Source: Pelagivirga sediminicola (lineage in GTDB: Bacteria; Pseudomonadota; Alphaproteobacteria; Rhodobacterales; Rhodobacteraceae). From it: a stretch of DNA of 64,000 nt. The position numbers were made by a program, and so were the translations under genes. The DNA is taken from NCBI RefSeq assembly GCF_003072125.1, contig NZ_QCYH01000002.1:372001-436000 (forward strand), given 5' to 3'. A model generated the notes under the pieces. That model was not told where the DNA came from. It did not search any database and saw only the letters and a program-made list of their open reading frames with translations. Positions 15,940 through 25,276 of the stretch are shown in pieces (within the stretch, counting starts at the first letter, position 1; each line of letters opens with the position of its first letter).

Positions 15940-17712
15940 ATGGATGGGCGTCCCGAACGGGCTGTGATTCCCGATGACGGGTGGCAGTCGCTGAGGCGTC
16001 GCAATGCGCTCTTGCCACGGGTTGCGCTGCTTTTGACGCTGGCATTGCTGCCGCTGGGCATCATCGCCGTCGCGCAGACCCAGCGCGCGGTGGATACCAC
16101 GCGCAAGACCTACCGCGCCAGCCTCAGCGCCCAGACCGCGCGCCTGGTCCAGCCCGAGCGCGAGGCGATCCAGAACGCCCAGGGCATCACGCAGGGCCTT
16201 GCGGATGCGTTGGTGGTTCTGCAGCCCACAGATGAGGTTTGCACCGATCTGATGCGCTATTCCGCGTCGCGCAACGATCAGGTCGTGTTCCTCGGTTTCA
16301 TAGATTCCGAAGAGAAATCGCAATGCAACAATTACGGTAAAGCATACGATTTCAGTGGCGTAGATAATTTGAGCGAGGCAATGGCGCGCGGGTCCCTGTC
16401 GATCTCCTACAACCCCAGGGGCGGCGCCAGCAACCAGCCCGTCGTCATCCTGCGGCAACCCGTTTTCAGCGAGTTGGGCGTTCTCAAGGGGCTCGTCACG
16501 CTGTCGGTGCTGTCGGACAATCTGGTCGCGCAGCGGCGCGGCGATCGCGTGGCGGACGGCGCGGTCATCGCCACGTTCAACAATGTCGGCGAGATCCTGA
16601 CCAGCGATCTGCCGCCGGACGAACTGGCCGGGTTCCTGCCCTCCGAGACGCCGCTGGAGGATCTTGTCGGCGGCGGCAAGCAGCTCTTTACCGAGGCCTC
16701 GCGCGCCGGGCCGCAGCGGGAGTTCACGGTCGTGCCCCTGCTTGAGGGCAAAGCCTATGCGCTGGGAAGCTGGGAACCCGCGCGCCCGCTGATCCGCGAC
16801 CGCGCCTTTGCCACGCTGACGCTGCTTTTTCCGCTGCTGATGTGGCTGATCAGCCTTGTCGTGGCGCTGGTGGCGATCCGCCTTCAGGTGATCCGCCCGA
16901 TCCGGATCCTAGGCCGCCAGATGCGTGATTTTGCCGAAGGACGGCGCGTTTTCCATAGCGAGGCGCTGGACAGCGCGCCCAGCGAGCTGCGCGAGATTGG
17001 CGAGACATTCGCGTCGATGGCGCAGAAGGTCATCCGCGACGAGGCGGATCTGGAAAACACCGTTCACGAGCGCGACGTGCTGATCAAGGAAGTACATCAC
17101 AGGGTCAAGAACAACCTTCAGTTGATGTCGTCGATCCTCAGCATGCAGGCCCGCACCGCGCCCACCGCCGACACGCGCAGCGCCCTGCGCAAGGTTCAGG
17201 ACCGTCTGGCCAGCCTCGCGGCCGTTCACCGCGGCCTGTACGAGACGCCGCAGGTCAGCCAGGTCCGCGTTGATGTGCTGCTCGATGATCTGCTCAAGCA
17301 GTTGGCGACGCTTGGCGGTGGGGACGCGGCGCCGCTGGATGTGGCGTTCGATCTGAAGCCTGTGACGCTGGTTCCCGATCAGGCCGGCCCCCTGGCCATG
17401 CTGGCGGCCGAAGGGTTCACCAATGCGTTGAAATACGCCGGGGCAGGCCCGGACGGCAAGCGGCGCATTCGCGTCAGGATATGCCCGTCCGAGGCCGATT
17501 CCGACATGGTCCTGTTCGAGATTTCCAACACCGTCACCGGCGGCGTGCGCGCGGAGACGGAGCAGGGGCTGGGCCTCAAGCTGATCCAGGCATTCTGTGC
17601 GCAGCTCGATTGCCGGATGACCAGCAACGAGGAAGAGGATGGATGGTACACCATGCAGGTCGTCTTCAAGGTGCAGGAATTCGAGCCGGGTCAGCACACA
17701 CCGCGTGTCTGA
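15940..17712 (+). CDS. membrane sensor histidine kinase of the HisKA_2 type (PhyK-like)
   Basis: A 590-aa kinase. A membrane span at about 29-47 is followed by a periplasmic sensor region of about 240 residues, a second span at about 289-312 (FATLTLLFPLLMWLISLVVALVAI), a HAMP-like linker, the HisKA_2 phospho-acceptor site EVHHRVKNNLQLMSS (His386/387) and an ATPase domain with EGFTNALKYA and GLGLKLIQAF. Kinases of this class phosphorylate PhyR. It starts two bases after ecfG, so the whole circuit (kinase, PhyR, NepR, EcfG) is encoded at one locus. The signal is unknown; the periplasmic region has two cysteines (in DEVCTD and KSQCNN) that could matter for sensing. Confidence 0.9.
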   Translation: MDGRPERAVIPDDGWQSLRRRNALLPRVALLLTLALLPLGIIAVAQTQRAVDTTRKTYRASLSAQTARLVQPEREAIQNAQGITQGLADALVVLQPTDEVCTDLMRYSASRNDQVVFLGFIDSEEKSQCNNYGKAYDFSGVDNLSEAMARGSLSISYNPRGGASNQPVVILRQPVFSELGVLKGLVTLSVLSDNLVAQRRGDRVADGAVIATFNNVGEILTSDLPPDELAGFLPSETPLEDLVGGGKQLFTEASRAGPQREFTVVPLLEGKAYALGSWEPARPLIRDRAFATLTLLFPLLMWLISLVVALVAIRLQVIRPIRILGRQMRDFAEGRRVFHSEALDSAPSELREIGETFASMAQKVIRDEADLENTVHERDVLIKEVHHRVKNNLQLMSSILSMQARTAPTADTRSALRKVQDRLASLAAVHRGLYETPQVSQVRVDVLLDDLLKQLATLGGGDAAPLDVAFDLKPVTLVPDQAGPLAMLAAEGFTNALKYAGAGPDGKRRIRVRICPSEADSDMVLFEISNTVTGGVRAETEQGLGLKLIQAFCAQLDCRMTSNEEEDGWYTMQVVFKVQEFEPGQHTPRV

Positions 17713-17737
17713 GCCGCGCGGCAGAGGAGGAAGCGTG

Positions 17738-18016
17738 ATGAAGGTAATGCGGGACGGCGACGGCGCGACGATAGACGCGGCGGATCTGGGCAGCCTGCTG
17801 GATATGCCCGCCGCCGATGTCGCCGCCGCGATGCGCGCGGGCGACATCACTAGCCAGTTCGAAACCGGCACGGATGAGGATGCGGGCACGTTTCGCCTGA
17901 CGTTCTGGCACAGGGCGCCGGGCGGCGCGCGCCGGGTGCGCCTGACCTGCGCGGATGATGGCACCGTCCTCAAGACATCGCGGACCGCCGCAGCGCCGCG
18001 CAAGCCGGAGGAGTGA
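17738..18016 (+). CDS. small protein resembling DUF6522
   Basis: A 92-aa soluble protein; the ATG at 17738 follows AGGAGG by seven bases (an in-frame GTG at 17735 is less well placed). It reads as DGDGATIDAADLGSLLDMPAADVAAAMRAGDITSQFETGTDEDAGTFRLTF in overlapping pieces, a pattern I associate, without certainty, with DUF6522. It lies 25 bp after the sensor kinase and is convergent with hemN. No function is known to me. Confidence 0.6.
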   Translation: MKVMRDGDGATIDAADLGSLLDMPAADVAAAMRAGDITSQFETGTDEDAGTFRLTFWHRAPGGARRVRLTCADDGTVLKTSRTAAAPRKPEE

Positions 18017-18038
18017 CGGCGGGCGCCCGGACCCGCCG
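18017..18038. terminator. hairpin between the DUF6522-like gene and hemN
   Basis: CGGCGGG/CCCGCCG stem (7 bp, loop of 8) between two convergent genes. There is no T-run; a weak terminator call. Confidence 0.4.
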
Positions 18039-18061
18039 CCTGTCAGATCGCATAGCCGCCG

Positions 18062-19417
18062 TCAGGACGCGCGGCTGAACCTCACGCCATCGGGCATGTG
18101 TGCATCCAGCGCGCTGGCCACGATCCGCGTCAGCGCACGCCCCGCGGGATGCAGCCGCAATCCGCCTGCGTCCAGCGTCACCAGGTCGCCAAACCGCGCC
18201 GCGATCTGCGCCAGATCCGCGTCGAGGGCCGCGGCAGTTGGGCCGTGGCGCGCGTGCAGGGCGTCGCGGTCGATCATGAACTCGCACATCAGCATTTCGA
18301 TGGCATCCGCGCGCAGCAAATCATCCCCGGTCATCACATGACCGCGCGCACCGGCCAGCTGCCCGGCCTCGATCCGCTGGATGTAGGCGGCGGTGGCGGC
18401 GGCATTCTGAACATAACCTTGCGGCAGCCGCGAGATGGAGGATGCGCCCAGCCCGATGAGCGTGGCGCAGCTGTCGGCGGTGTAGCCCTGAAAATTGCGG
18501 CGCAGACGCCCCTCGTCCTTGGCAAGTGCCAGCTCGTCCCCGGCGCGTGCGAAATGGTCGATGCCGATCGTCTCGAACCCCGCGGCGCGGAACTGCGCTG
18601 CGGCCAGCTCGGACAGCCGGTGGCGCGCCATGTCATCGGGCAGGGCGTTCTCGTCAATCAGCTTTTGACGCTTGGCCACCCACGGCACATGGGCATATCC
18701 GAACAGCGCGATGCGTTCGGGGTTCAGCGTCAGCACCTTCGCGACGGTATCGGCGATGCGCGTCTCGGTCTGGTGCGGCAGGCCATAAACCAGATCGCAG
18801 TTGAGCGACGTGATGCCCGCGCCGCGCAGATCGTCGACGCAGGCGCGCGTGATGTCATAGGGCTGCTCGCGCCCGATGGCGGCCTGCACCTCGGGGTCGA
18901 AATCCTGAATGCCGATGCTGGCGCGGTTCATGCCCTCGGCCGCCAGCGCGTCGATCTTGGCGCGGTCCACCATTGTCGGGTCGATCTCGACCGAGAACTC
19001 CCACGCCTCGGCGGGCGGGATCGCCGCCTTGACCGCTCGGGCCAGCCGATGGATCAGATGCGGCGGCAGGATCGTCGGCGTGCCGCCCCCCCAATGCAGG
19101 CGCCCCATGCGCAGGCCCGCGGGAATTGTTTGCGCAACCAGCCGCAATTCGGCCTCCAGCGTGCCGATATAGCTTTCGACCGGGCTGAGCGTGGTGGTGC
19201 CCTGCGTGCGGCAGGCGCAGAACCAGCAGAGCCGCTCGCAAAAGGGGATGTGAAGATAGACCGAAACCGGCTCTGCCGGATCCAGTGCGGCCAGCGCCTC
19301 GGCCTGAAAAGCGGTGCCGACGGCGGGGGAAAAGACCGGCGCCGTCGGGTACGAGGTATAGCGGGGCACGCGGGCGTCAAAGAGGCCCAGTGCGCGAAGT
19401 GTGTCCAGATGTTCCAT
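18062..19417 (-). CDS. hemN: oxygen-independent coproporphyrinogen III oxidase
   Basis: A 451-aa radical SAM enzyme that decarboxylates coproporphyrinogen III to protoporphyrinogen IX without oxygen. The iron-sulfur cluster cysteines are Cys60, Cys64 and Cys67 in HIPFCERLCWFCACR; the GGGTP motif (HWGGGTPTIL) and the HemN C-terminal domain follow. YTSYPTAP at 20-27 is typical of true HemN rather than HemW. The start at 19417 is chosen because the longer reading to 19498 has no homology. An FNR-type box lies 35 bp upstream, as expected for anaerobic/microaerobic control in Rhodobacterales. Confidence 0.93.
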   Translation of the reverse strand: MEHLDTLRALGLFDARVPRYTSYPTAPVFSPAVGTAFQAEALAALDPAEPVSVYLHIPFCERLCWFCACRTQGTTTLSPVESYIGTLEAELRLVAQTIPAGLRMGRLHWGGGTPTILPPHLIHRLARAVKAAIPPAEAWEFSVEIDPTMVDRAKIDALAAEGMNRASIGIQDFDPEVQAAIGREQPYDITRACVDDLRGAGITSLNCDLVYGLPHQTETRIADTVAKVLTLNPERIALFGYAHVPWVAKRQKLIDENALPDDMARHRLSELAAAQFRAAGFETIGIDHFARAGDELALAKDEGRLRRNFQGYTADSCATLIGLGASSISRLPQGYVQNAAATAAYIQRIEAGQLAGARGHVMTGDDLLRADAIEMLMCEFMIDRDALHARHGPTAAALDADLAQIAARFGDLVTLDAGGLRLHPAGRALTRIVASALDAHMPDGVRFSRAS

Positions 19418-19451
19418 GATGGTCCTGTCGCATACGGGCGCGCGCCCATCC

Positions 19452-19465
19452 TTGTGCCAGATCAA
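19452..19465. promoter_or_regulatory. FNR/FnrL-type box between hemN and the ZIP gene
   Basis: TTG-N8-CAA with a perfect right half (ATCAA) and a weaker left half (TTGTG), centred about 42 bp before the hemN start and 50 bp before the divergent ZIP gene start. FnrL control of hemN is well known in Rhodobacter. Confidence 0.65.
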
Positions 19466-19508
19466 ACAAGAGGCGATATTGTTGCGCGGCGACCCCAAAG
19501 GAATGCAG

Positions 19509-20261
19509 ATGCAGATGATCCCGCTGGAGATTCAGGCGGCCCTGTGGGGGCTGGTTGCGGGCGGCGCGCTGCTGCTGGGGGCGGCTGCGGGGTATTTCCT
19601 GCGCGTGCCGACCCGGCTGGCCTCGATGATTATGGCGTTCGGCGTCGGCGTTCTGGTCTCGGTGCTGGCCTTCAACCTGATGGACGAGGCCGCCCGGACC
19701 GGCGGCATCGGTGCCGCCGTCGCAGGCTTTGCCGCGGGGGGCAGCGTCTTTGCGCTGGCCAACAGCGTGCTGGCGCGGGCCGGCGCAGGAGAGCGCAAGA
19801 ACTCCGCGCGCAGCGGTGCCGGCACGGCCGCCGCATCGCTGGCCATTGCCGTCGGATCGCTGCTGGACGGGATCCCCGAAAGCGCCGCGATCGGCATATC
19901 GCTGCTGGATGGCGAGGGGGTCGCGCTGGTCACGATGCTGGCGATCTTCATCTCCAACGTGCCCGAGGGGCTGTCCAGCACGGTCGGGATGAAGGCGGAA
20001 GGCAAATCGGCATGGTACATCTTTCGCATATGGGGCGTCATCATGCTGGCCTGCAGCTTCTCCGCCTTCGCCGGAGTCGCGCTGATCGGCGCGCTTGGCG
20101 GGTTCTGGATTGGCGGCGCGACCGCCTTCGCGGCGGGGGCGATTTTCGTCATGCTGATCGACACGATGATCCCCGAAGCGTTCGACGAGATCCACGCGCT
20201 GTCCGGCCCGGTCGCGGCAGTCGGGTTCCTGTTGGCCTTCGCCGCGACACATCTGCTGTGA
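19509..20261 (+). CDS. ZIP family metal transporter
   Basis: A 250-aa membrane protein with about eight spans. The metal path residues of the family are visible in the helix with SLLDGIPESAAIG and in FISNVPEGLSSTVGM, the two conserved His/Asn-Pro-Glu segments of ZIP proteins. Three ATGs follow each other (19503, 19509, 19515); 19509 has AAAGGA six bases upstream. It imports divalent metals such as zinc or iron. It is divergent from hemN and may share the FNR box, which would fit iron supply for haem synthesis (inference). Confidence 0.85.
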   Translation: MQMIPLEIQAALWGLVAGGALLLGAAAGYFLRVPTRLASMIMAFGVGVLVSVLAFNLMDEAARTGGIGAAVAGFAAGGSVFALANSVLARAGAGERKNSARSGAGTAAASLAIAVGSLLDGIPESAAIGISLLDGEGVALVTMLAIFISNVPEGLSSTVGMKAEGKSAWYIFRIWGVIMLACSFSAFAGVALIGALGGFWIGGATAFAAGAIFVMLIDTMIPEAFDEIHALSGPVAAVGFLLAFAATHLL

Positions 20262-20299
20262 GGCCGTCCCCGGCCTTGGTCCTAGCCTTCGCCCATGCA

Positions 20300-20327
20300 A
20301 AAGGGGCGGCCCCATGGACCGCCCCTC
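20300..20327 (-). terminator. dps terminator
   Basis: On the minus strand an 8-bp stem (AGGGGCGG/CCGCCCCT) is followed by TTTTGC, 29 bases after the dps stop. Confidence 0.75.
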
Positions 20328-20355
20328 AAGATCGTTCTGCACTACAGAGCCAGAT

Positions 20356-20844
20356 TTATTTCTTGGCCTGCGTATGGTGCGCGCCGATGAACCATGCATC
20401 CTTGCTCACGCCGCGGCTGACGGCGGTGTAAAGGTCTGCCGTCTCCTCGTCGCCCGCGTCGCCGACTTCCTTCAGGCCCTCGTGGACCAGCGACACGAAT
20501 TGCACCATGCGGCTCTTCAACGCTTCGATATGGGTATCCTGATGGACCGCATCGCGCGGATAGCCTTCCAGCTTGCCGTTCTTCTCGACGCCTTCCAGCG
20601 TGCCGTCGGCGGTGCCGCCCAAGATGACGATGCGTTCGGCGATCACGTCGACATGCTCGTCCATGCGCGCGCGCACCTCGTCCAGAAGCTCGTGGATGCC
20701 GATAAAGCTGGGGCCCTTGATGTTCCAATGCGCCTGTTTGAGCGCCAGTTGCAGCTGAATTCCGGTCGCCAGCGAAATGTTCAGATGGTTGATCGACGCC
20801 TCGCGGGCGTTGTCGCTCAGGTAGTCTGTGAACTTCTCGGTCAT
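20356..20844 (-). CDS. dps: Dps family DNA starvation/ferritin-like protein
   Basis: A 162-aa ferritin-like protein that oxidises and stores iron with hydrogen peroxide and shields DNA. The dinuclear iron site residues are visible in LALKQAHWNIKG and, after a short helix, in ARMDEHVDVIAERI. The length fits the family. Divergence from the EamA gene leaves about 290 bp upstream; a near-consensus EcfG promoter (GGAAC-N17-CGTA) lies at 20917-20942, so stress control is likely. Confidence 0.93.
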   Translation of the reverse strand: MTEKFTDYLSDNAREASINHLNISLATGIQLQLALKQAHWNIKGPSFIGIHELLDEVRARMDEHVDVIAERIVILGGTADGTLEGVEKNGKLEGYPRDAVHQDTHIEALKSRMVQFVSLVHEGLKEVGDAGDEETADLYTAVSRGVSKDAWFIGAHHTQAKK

Positions 20845-20916
20845 GTCTTGTCCTTTCCGGTATCTCGCGCCCTTGCACGGCAAAGGCAGTGTCCCTCAGG
20901 CGGGATATACCACTAC

Positions 20917-20942
20917 TACGCGGCAGGGCGCGCTGAGGTTCC
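20917..20942 (-). promoter_or_regulatory. possible EcfG-type promoter of dps
   Basis: GGAAC (20942-20938), 17 bases, then CGTA (20920-20917), one mismatch from CGTT. It lies 72 bp before the dps start. Confidence 0.5.
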
Positions 20943-21131
20943 ATGCGGCGCGTTCTGCGGGCGGAATTCTCGGGGGTCGGCACACTTATGGCGGTGCGGC
21001 GCCGAATTTTGGCCGCAGATGCAGCGTGATGACAGCAAATTGAGGCAAGCGTCCAACCCGCCTTAAGCGGCCTGATCGGCGCGCGGACAATTGCGCTTGC
21101 CCTTGCGGAAAGGCCCTGCGCAAATGCCGGT

Positions 21132-22034
21132 ATGAGACTGTCCGAAAATACCATTGGCGCGCTGCTGATGATGGCCTCGATGGCGGCCTATACGCTGAAC
21201 GACACGCTGATGAAGTCGCTTTCGGGGCATGTGCCGCTGTTCCAGGTGATCTTTTTGCGCGGCTGCCTGACCAGTGCGGCGGTCGCGGTGATCGCGTGGC
21301 GCATGGGCGCGTTTTCCAAGCGCGTCTCGCGCCGCGATACCGGCGCCATCGCCTTGCGGGTGCTGGGCGAGGTGGCGGGCACCTATTTCTTCCTCACGGC
21401 GCTTTATCACATGCCGCTGGCGAATGTGACGTCCATCCTTCAGGCGCTGCCGCTGGCGATCACGCTGACCGCCGCGTTGGTGTTTCGCGAAAAGATCGGG
21501 CTGCCGCGCCTTGGCGCGATCACGGTGGGGTTCATCGGCGTCATGCTGATCGTGCGGCCGGGCGCGGAGGGGTTCAACCTCTATGCGCTTTACGGCCTGG
21601 CCGCGGTGGGGTGCCTGACGGTGCGCGATCTGGCCACCCGCAGCCTCAGCCGCGAGACGTCGTCCATGCTGGTGACATTCGCCACGTCGGTGACGGTGAT
21701 GGCGGCCTTCGGTCTGGCGCAGCTGGGCGGTGAGTGGGCGCCGCTGGACCGCACCGACATCGCCAAGATCGGCGGCGCGGCGGCACTGATCGTCGCGGGA
21801 TACCTCACGTCGATCATGGTGGTGCGCGTGGGCGACATCGGATTTACCGCGCCGTTCCGCTATACCGCGATCCTCTGGGCGCTGGTGCTGGGCTGGCTGG
21901 CCTTTGGCGACTGGCCGGCGCCCATCGTTCTGGTCGGCGCCGGGATCGTGGTGGCCAGCGGGCTGTTCACGCTTTACCGCGAGGCGCGTCTAGGGCGGAA
22001 AAGACGGCCCGTACCTGTTCTTCGTCCACGTTGA
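21132..22034 (+). CDS. EamA (DMT superfamily) transporter
   Basis: A 300-aa inner membrane protein with ten hydrophobic helices in two EamA repeats (for example MPLANVTSILQALPLAITLTAAL and FTAPFRYTAILWALVLGWLAF). Substrates of this superfamily are diverse (metabolites, amino acids, nucleotides), so none is assigned. The last 68 bp overlap the 3' end of the convergent glycosyltransferase gene, and no terminator separates them. Confidence 0.88.
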   Translation: MRLSENTIGALLMMASMAAYTLNDTLMKSLSGHVPLFQVIFLRGCLTSAAVAVIAWRMGAFSKRVSRRDTGAIALRVLGEVAGTYFFLTALYHMPLANVTSILQALPLAITLTAALVFREKIGLPRLGAITVGFIGVMLIVRPGAEGFNLYALYGLAAVGCLTVRDLATRSLSRETSSMLVTFATSVTVMAAFGLAQLGGEWAPLDRTDIAKIGGAAALIVAGYLTSIMVVRVGDIGFTAPFRYTAILWALVLGWLAFGDWPAPIVLVGAGIVVASGLFTLYREARLGRKRRPVPVLRPR

Positions 22035-22791
22035 AGCGGTCCCTGAAGATCTGCCTTTGCGCATCCGTCAGCGGCTTCAGCCCGGTGGGGCGGAACTTGG
22101 CGGCGCTGTCATTGTCGGTGTGCTTGGCGCGGATATACATCGGCGGGCGCGGCTGGATGATGGCCGGCATCTCGTGATGCAGCTTGTGATGGCCGTAATT
22201 CATGATCGTGCGCGCGTCGCCTTCGGCGAAATGCACCGCAAGGCCGCAGGCCCAGAAGGCGCTGATCACGTCGCCCGCAATGATGCCATCGGCGGACAGG
22301 GTCGCCGAATAGCCGCGGTTGAACTCGATCACCGTGCGCGGCTCGCGGCGGCGGAGCCGACCGGTGCGGCGCGCGACCGAGCGGATCTGTTCGACGAAAT
22401 CGACCCCCATCGCGTCGTCGTCGTCAAGCCGGAACTGCAGGCTTTCGGGGCGCGCCTTGCCCAGCTCGTCCTGTATCGCCAGTTGCAGGGCAAGGCGGTG
22501 TTTCAGCGGCTCGCGCGGCACGATCTTGATCTGTGGCACCGGATCGCAAAGCGCGTGAAGTTTTTCCAGAAACGGCGCGGGCATGTTCGGCCCGATGATG
22601 ACGAGAAAGGTGAAATCTGGATCGGTCTGCGCGCGGACCGACGGCAGGGTCAGCGCCTCGAAATGGGCAAAGCGCAGCGCCATGCGGGCAGGCGCGTAAA
22701 GATACGCCTCGCGCTCGGCGACGGTGTCGTGCATCCGCTTGAAGCCGCCAAGCGCGGGATAGGAGAAACGGCAAACGCCGATGACGCGCAT
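21967..22791 (-). CDS. putative rhamnosyltransferase-family glycosyltransferase 1
   Basis: A 274-aa protein of the bacterial putative rhamnosyl transferase family (as I recall, PF11316). It begins with GVCRFSYPALGGF, has TDPDFTFLVIIGPNMP and the metal/nucleotide-sugar DDD motif in QFRLDDDDAMG. No membrane span is visible. It is the second gene of a pair with a paralogue (8 bp apart) and its end overlaps the convergent EamA gene by 68 bp. Donor and acceptor sugars are unknown. Confidence 0.75.
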   Translation of the reverse strand: MRVIGVCRFSYPALGGFKRMHDTVAEREAYLYAPARMALRFAHFEALTLPSVRAQTDPDFTFLVIIGPNMPAPFLEKLHALCDPVPQIKIVPREPLKHRLALQLAIQDELGKARPESLQFRLDDDDAMGVDFVEQIRSVARRTGRLRRREPRTVIEFNRGYSATLSADGIIAGDVISAFWACGLAVHFAEGDARTIMNYGHHKLHHEMPAIIQPRPPMYIRAKHTDNDSAAKFRPTGLKPLTDAQRQIFRDRFNVDEEQVRAVFSALDAPRGKA

Positions 22792-22799
22792 GGGATATC

Positions 22800-23618
22800 C
22801 TAACGGTACAGCGCGCGGACGGCGTGCGCGTCGATATTGTAGGTCCGCCGGAAGGCCGCTTCGCCTTCGCCGTCCAGCAGGGGCAGGCGGACAGGTTTGA
22901 TCCCGTCCTTCTGGCGCGAATCGTTGAACCGGTTGTGCCCGCGAACGAACATGTCCTCGCCGGGCAGGGTGACGACAGGCATCACGCGGCCCAGCTTGGC
23001 ATGGCTGAAATTCATGATGCCGCGCGACGCCCCCGGCGCAACGGCCATCCCCAGCGCGGGGGTCCACAGGGTTTCGACCGTCGGCTTGGCGTGGATGCCT
23101 TCGGGCCCGATGCGCGCGATATGCCCCTGATTGAAGTCGATGCCGACATAGCGATGCCTGCGCAGCATCGGCGCCAGATCGCCCGCCGCCTCGCGCAGGC
23201 GCTGCACGAAGGTGACGGCGACGGCATCGTCGTCATCCATGCGGAACTGGAGCGAGGGCAGGGCGCTGTCCTGGCGCACCTGGTTGATGACATCGCACAT
23301 CACCTGCCTGTGGCGCCCCGGCGCGCGCGGAATCACCACCGCCTGCGGCATGTCCTGCACCAGATCCAGCAATCGGGTCAGCAGCGGCGCGGGCATCGCG
23401 TCGCCCACGACGATGGCCAGCGTGAAATCCGGGTCCGTCTGTGCCATCAGCGGCGGCAGGGTCAGCGCCTGAAACGTGGCGAAACGCTCGTCCATGCGCA
23501 GGGGATCGTACAGGAACGCGGCGCGCGCCTCGATGCTGTCATGCTCGATCTGGAAGCCCCCGAGGGCGGGGTAGGAGAACCGGCAAAGCCCGATCACCTG
23601 CATCTTGGTTTTGCTCAT
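22800..23618 (-). CDS. putative rhamnosyltransferase-family glycosyltransferase 2
   Basis: A 272-aa paralogue of the next gene. Shared landmarks are GLCRFSYPALGGF, QTDPDFTLAIVVGDAMP, QFRMDDDDAVA and a C-terminal HNRFND/TDND-like segment. The start ATG at 23618 is preferred over the longer reading to 23798. Tandem duplication with divergence in the middle suggests two related linkages in one glycan. The glycan could be the same surface polymer that receives colitose or sulfate elsewhere in the window, but that is only a guess. Confidence 0.75.
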   Translation of the reverse strand: MSKTKMQVIGLCRFSYPALGGFQIEHDSIEARAAFLYDPLRMDERFATFQALTLPPLMAQTDPDFTLAIVVGDAMPAPLLTRLLDLVQDMPQAVVIPRAPGRHRQVMCDVINQVRQDSALPSLQFRMDDDDAVAVTFVQRLREAAGDLAPMLRRHRYVGIDFNQGHIARIGPEGIHAKPTVETLWTPALGMAVAPGASRGIMNFSHAKLGRVMPVVTLPGEDMFVRGHNRFNDSRQKDGIKPVRLPLLDGEGEAAFRRTYNIDAHAVRALYR

Positions 23619-23731
23619 TGACTGTGCGATCCTGCCCCGTGCTGCCGTGGGCCGACACTGCCAGCCGATCACAGCCAAGACAAGGCAGGCGCAGTGCAGG
23701 GGCATGACATTTCGCAAAAAGGGCCGAGGAC

Positions 23732-24073
23732 ATGAGCAAGCGTCTGGTAATGGACTATGTCGAATTTTACGCGCCCGAACTGGAGCGCGAGCAGGCATTC
23801 ATGGGCACTGCCTTCGGTTGGGAGTTCGTCGACTACGGCCCGGACTACAGGGATATCCGGCAGGCCGGCATCGGCGGGGGTATCGAGCGCGCGGCGCAGG
23901 CTGCGCCGCTGATCGTGCTGAAGGCGGATGATCTGGAGGCGGCGCTGGCGCAGGTGCGCGCCGCGGGGGCCACGATCACGCGCGATATCTTCGATTTCCC
24001 CGGCGGCCGACGGTTCGAGTTTCGCACGCCCGCGGGCACGCAGATGGCCGTCTGGTGCAAGGCGGCGGAGTGA
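23732..24073 (+). CDS. VOC (glyoxalase/bleomycin-resistance) family protein
   Basis: A 113-aa single-domain VOC protein (MDYVEFYAPELEREQAFMGTAFGW ... FEFRTPAGTQMAVW in pieces) with the paired beta-alpha-beta-beta-beta folds. It most resembles stand-alone VOC proteins of unknown substrate. The ATG at 23732 lies 113 bp from the divergent glycosyltransferase start. Confidence 0.82.
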   Translation: MSKRLVMDYVEFYAPELEREQAFMGTAFGWEFVDYGPDYRDIRQAGIGGGIERAAQAAPLIVLKADDLEAALAQVRAAGATITRDIFDFPGGRRFEFRTPAGTQMAVWCKAAE

Positions 24074-24396
24074 CTGCCGCATCCGGGCGCGCCACTGGCA
24101 AAAACTCGCGTTGCGACAGGGTGAAGGTGCCCTCGGGGGCCTGTTGACAACCCCTGCGACTCCCCCTATACGCGCCTCATCCGGCTTTGGGGGGTCGCCC
24201 CGTCTGCCGATATCAGAACTGAAGTGGTCAAGATCCGGACGCCCGCCGTCCCGATCCTCTGGAAACTCGCCGCGTCCGCACCAGCAAGGGTTCGGGTCGC
24301 GGTTGTTGCCTATTGCGGACGCGTAACGGGCATGGATTAACCGCGCAGGTAAGACCTGTGCACACACATGTGTTGAGAGACGGGGAAAGAACCGGA
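24074..24396. other. leader region of the str operon
   Basis: A 323-bp gene-free stretch that carries the sigma70-like promoter at 24144-24172 and an untranslated leader of about 215 bases before rpsL. No terminator hairpin is obvious inside; the leader could hold ribosomal-protein autoregulation. Confidence 0.6.
24144..24172 (+). promoter_or_regulatory. sigma70-like promoter of rpsL-rpsG-fusA-tuf
   Basis: TTGACA-N17-TATACG with a perfect -35 and optimal spacer. It is the strongest housekeeping promoter I see in the window and the same -10 form recurs before rpmC and rplO. Confidence 0.8.
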
Positions 24397-24768
24397 ATGC
24401 CAACGATCCAACAGTTGATCCGCAAGCCGCGGCAGCCGAAAGTAAGAGCGCAGAAATCGCAGCATTTGCAGGGTTGCCCGCAAAAGCGCGGCGTCTGCAC
24501 ACGCGTTTACACAACCACTCCGAAGAAGCCGAACTCGGCCATGCGGAAGGTCGCCAAGGTGCGTCTGACCAATGGCTTTGAGGTCATCAGCTATATTCCG
24601 GGTGAGAGCCACAACCTGCAGGAGCACTCGGTGGTCCTGATCCGCGGCGGCCGTGTCAAGGACCTTCCCGGTGTGCGCTATCACATCCTGCGCGGCGTTC
24701 TCGACACCCAGGGCGTCAAGGACCGCAAGCAGCGTCGTTCGAAATATGGCGCCAAGCGCCCGAAGTAA
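24397..24768 (+). CDS. rpsL: 30S ribosomal protein S12
   Basis: A 123-aa protein of the decoding centre. [12 protein letters not shown] and [12 protein letters not shown] (Lys43) and [14 protein letters not shown] are invariant S12 segments; the streptomycin-relevant lysines are wild type. First gene of the str operon, 12 bp before rpsG. Confidence 0.98.
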   Translation: MPTIQQLIRKPRQPKVRAQKSQHLQGCPQKRGVCTRVYTTTPKKPNSAMRKVAKVRLTNGFEVISYIPGESHNLQEHSVVLIRGGRVKDLPGVRYHILRGVLDTQGVKDRKQRRSKYGAKRPK

Positions 24769-25251
<483 letters not shown>

Positions 25252-25276
25252 TCTGATACACTGAGGAAGCAGCCAC

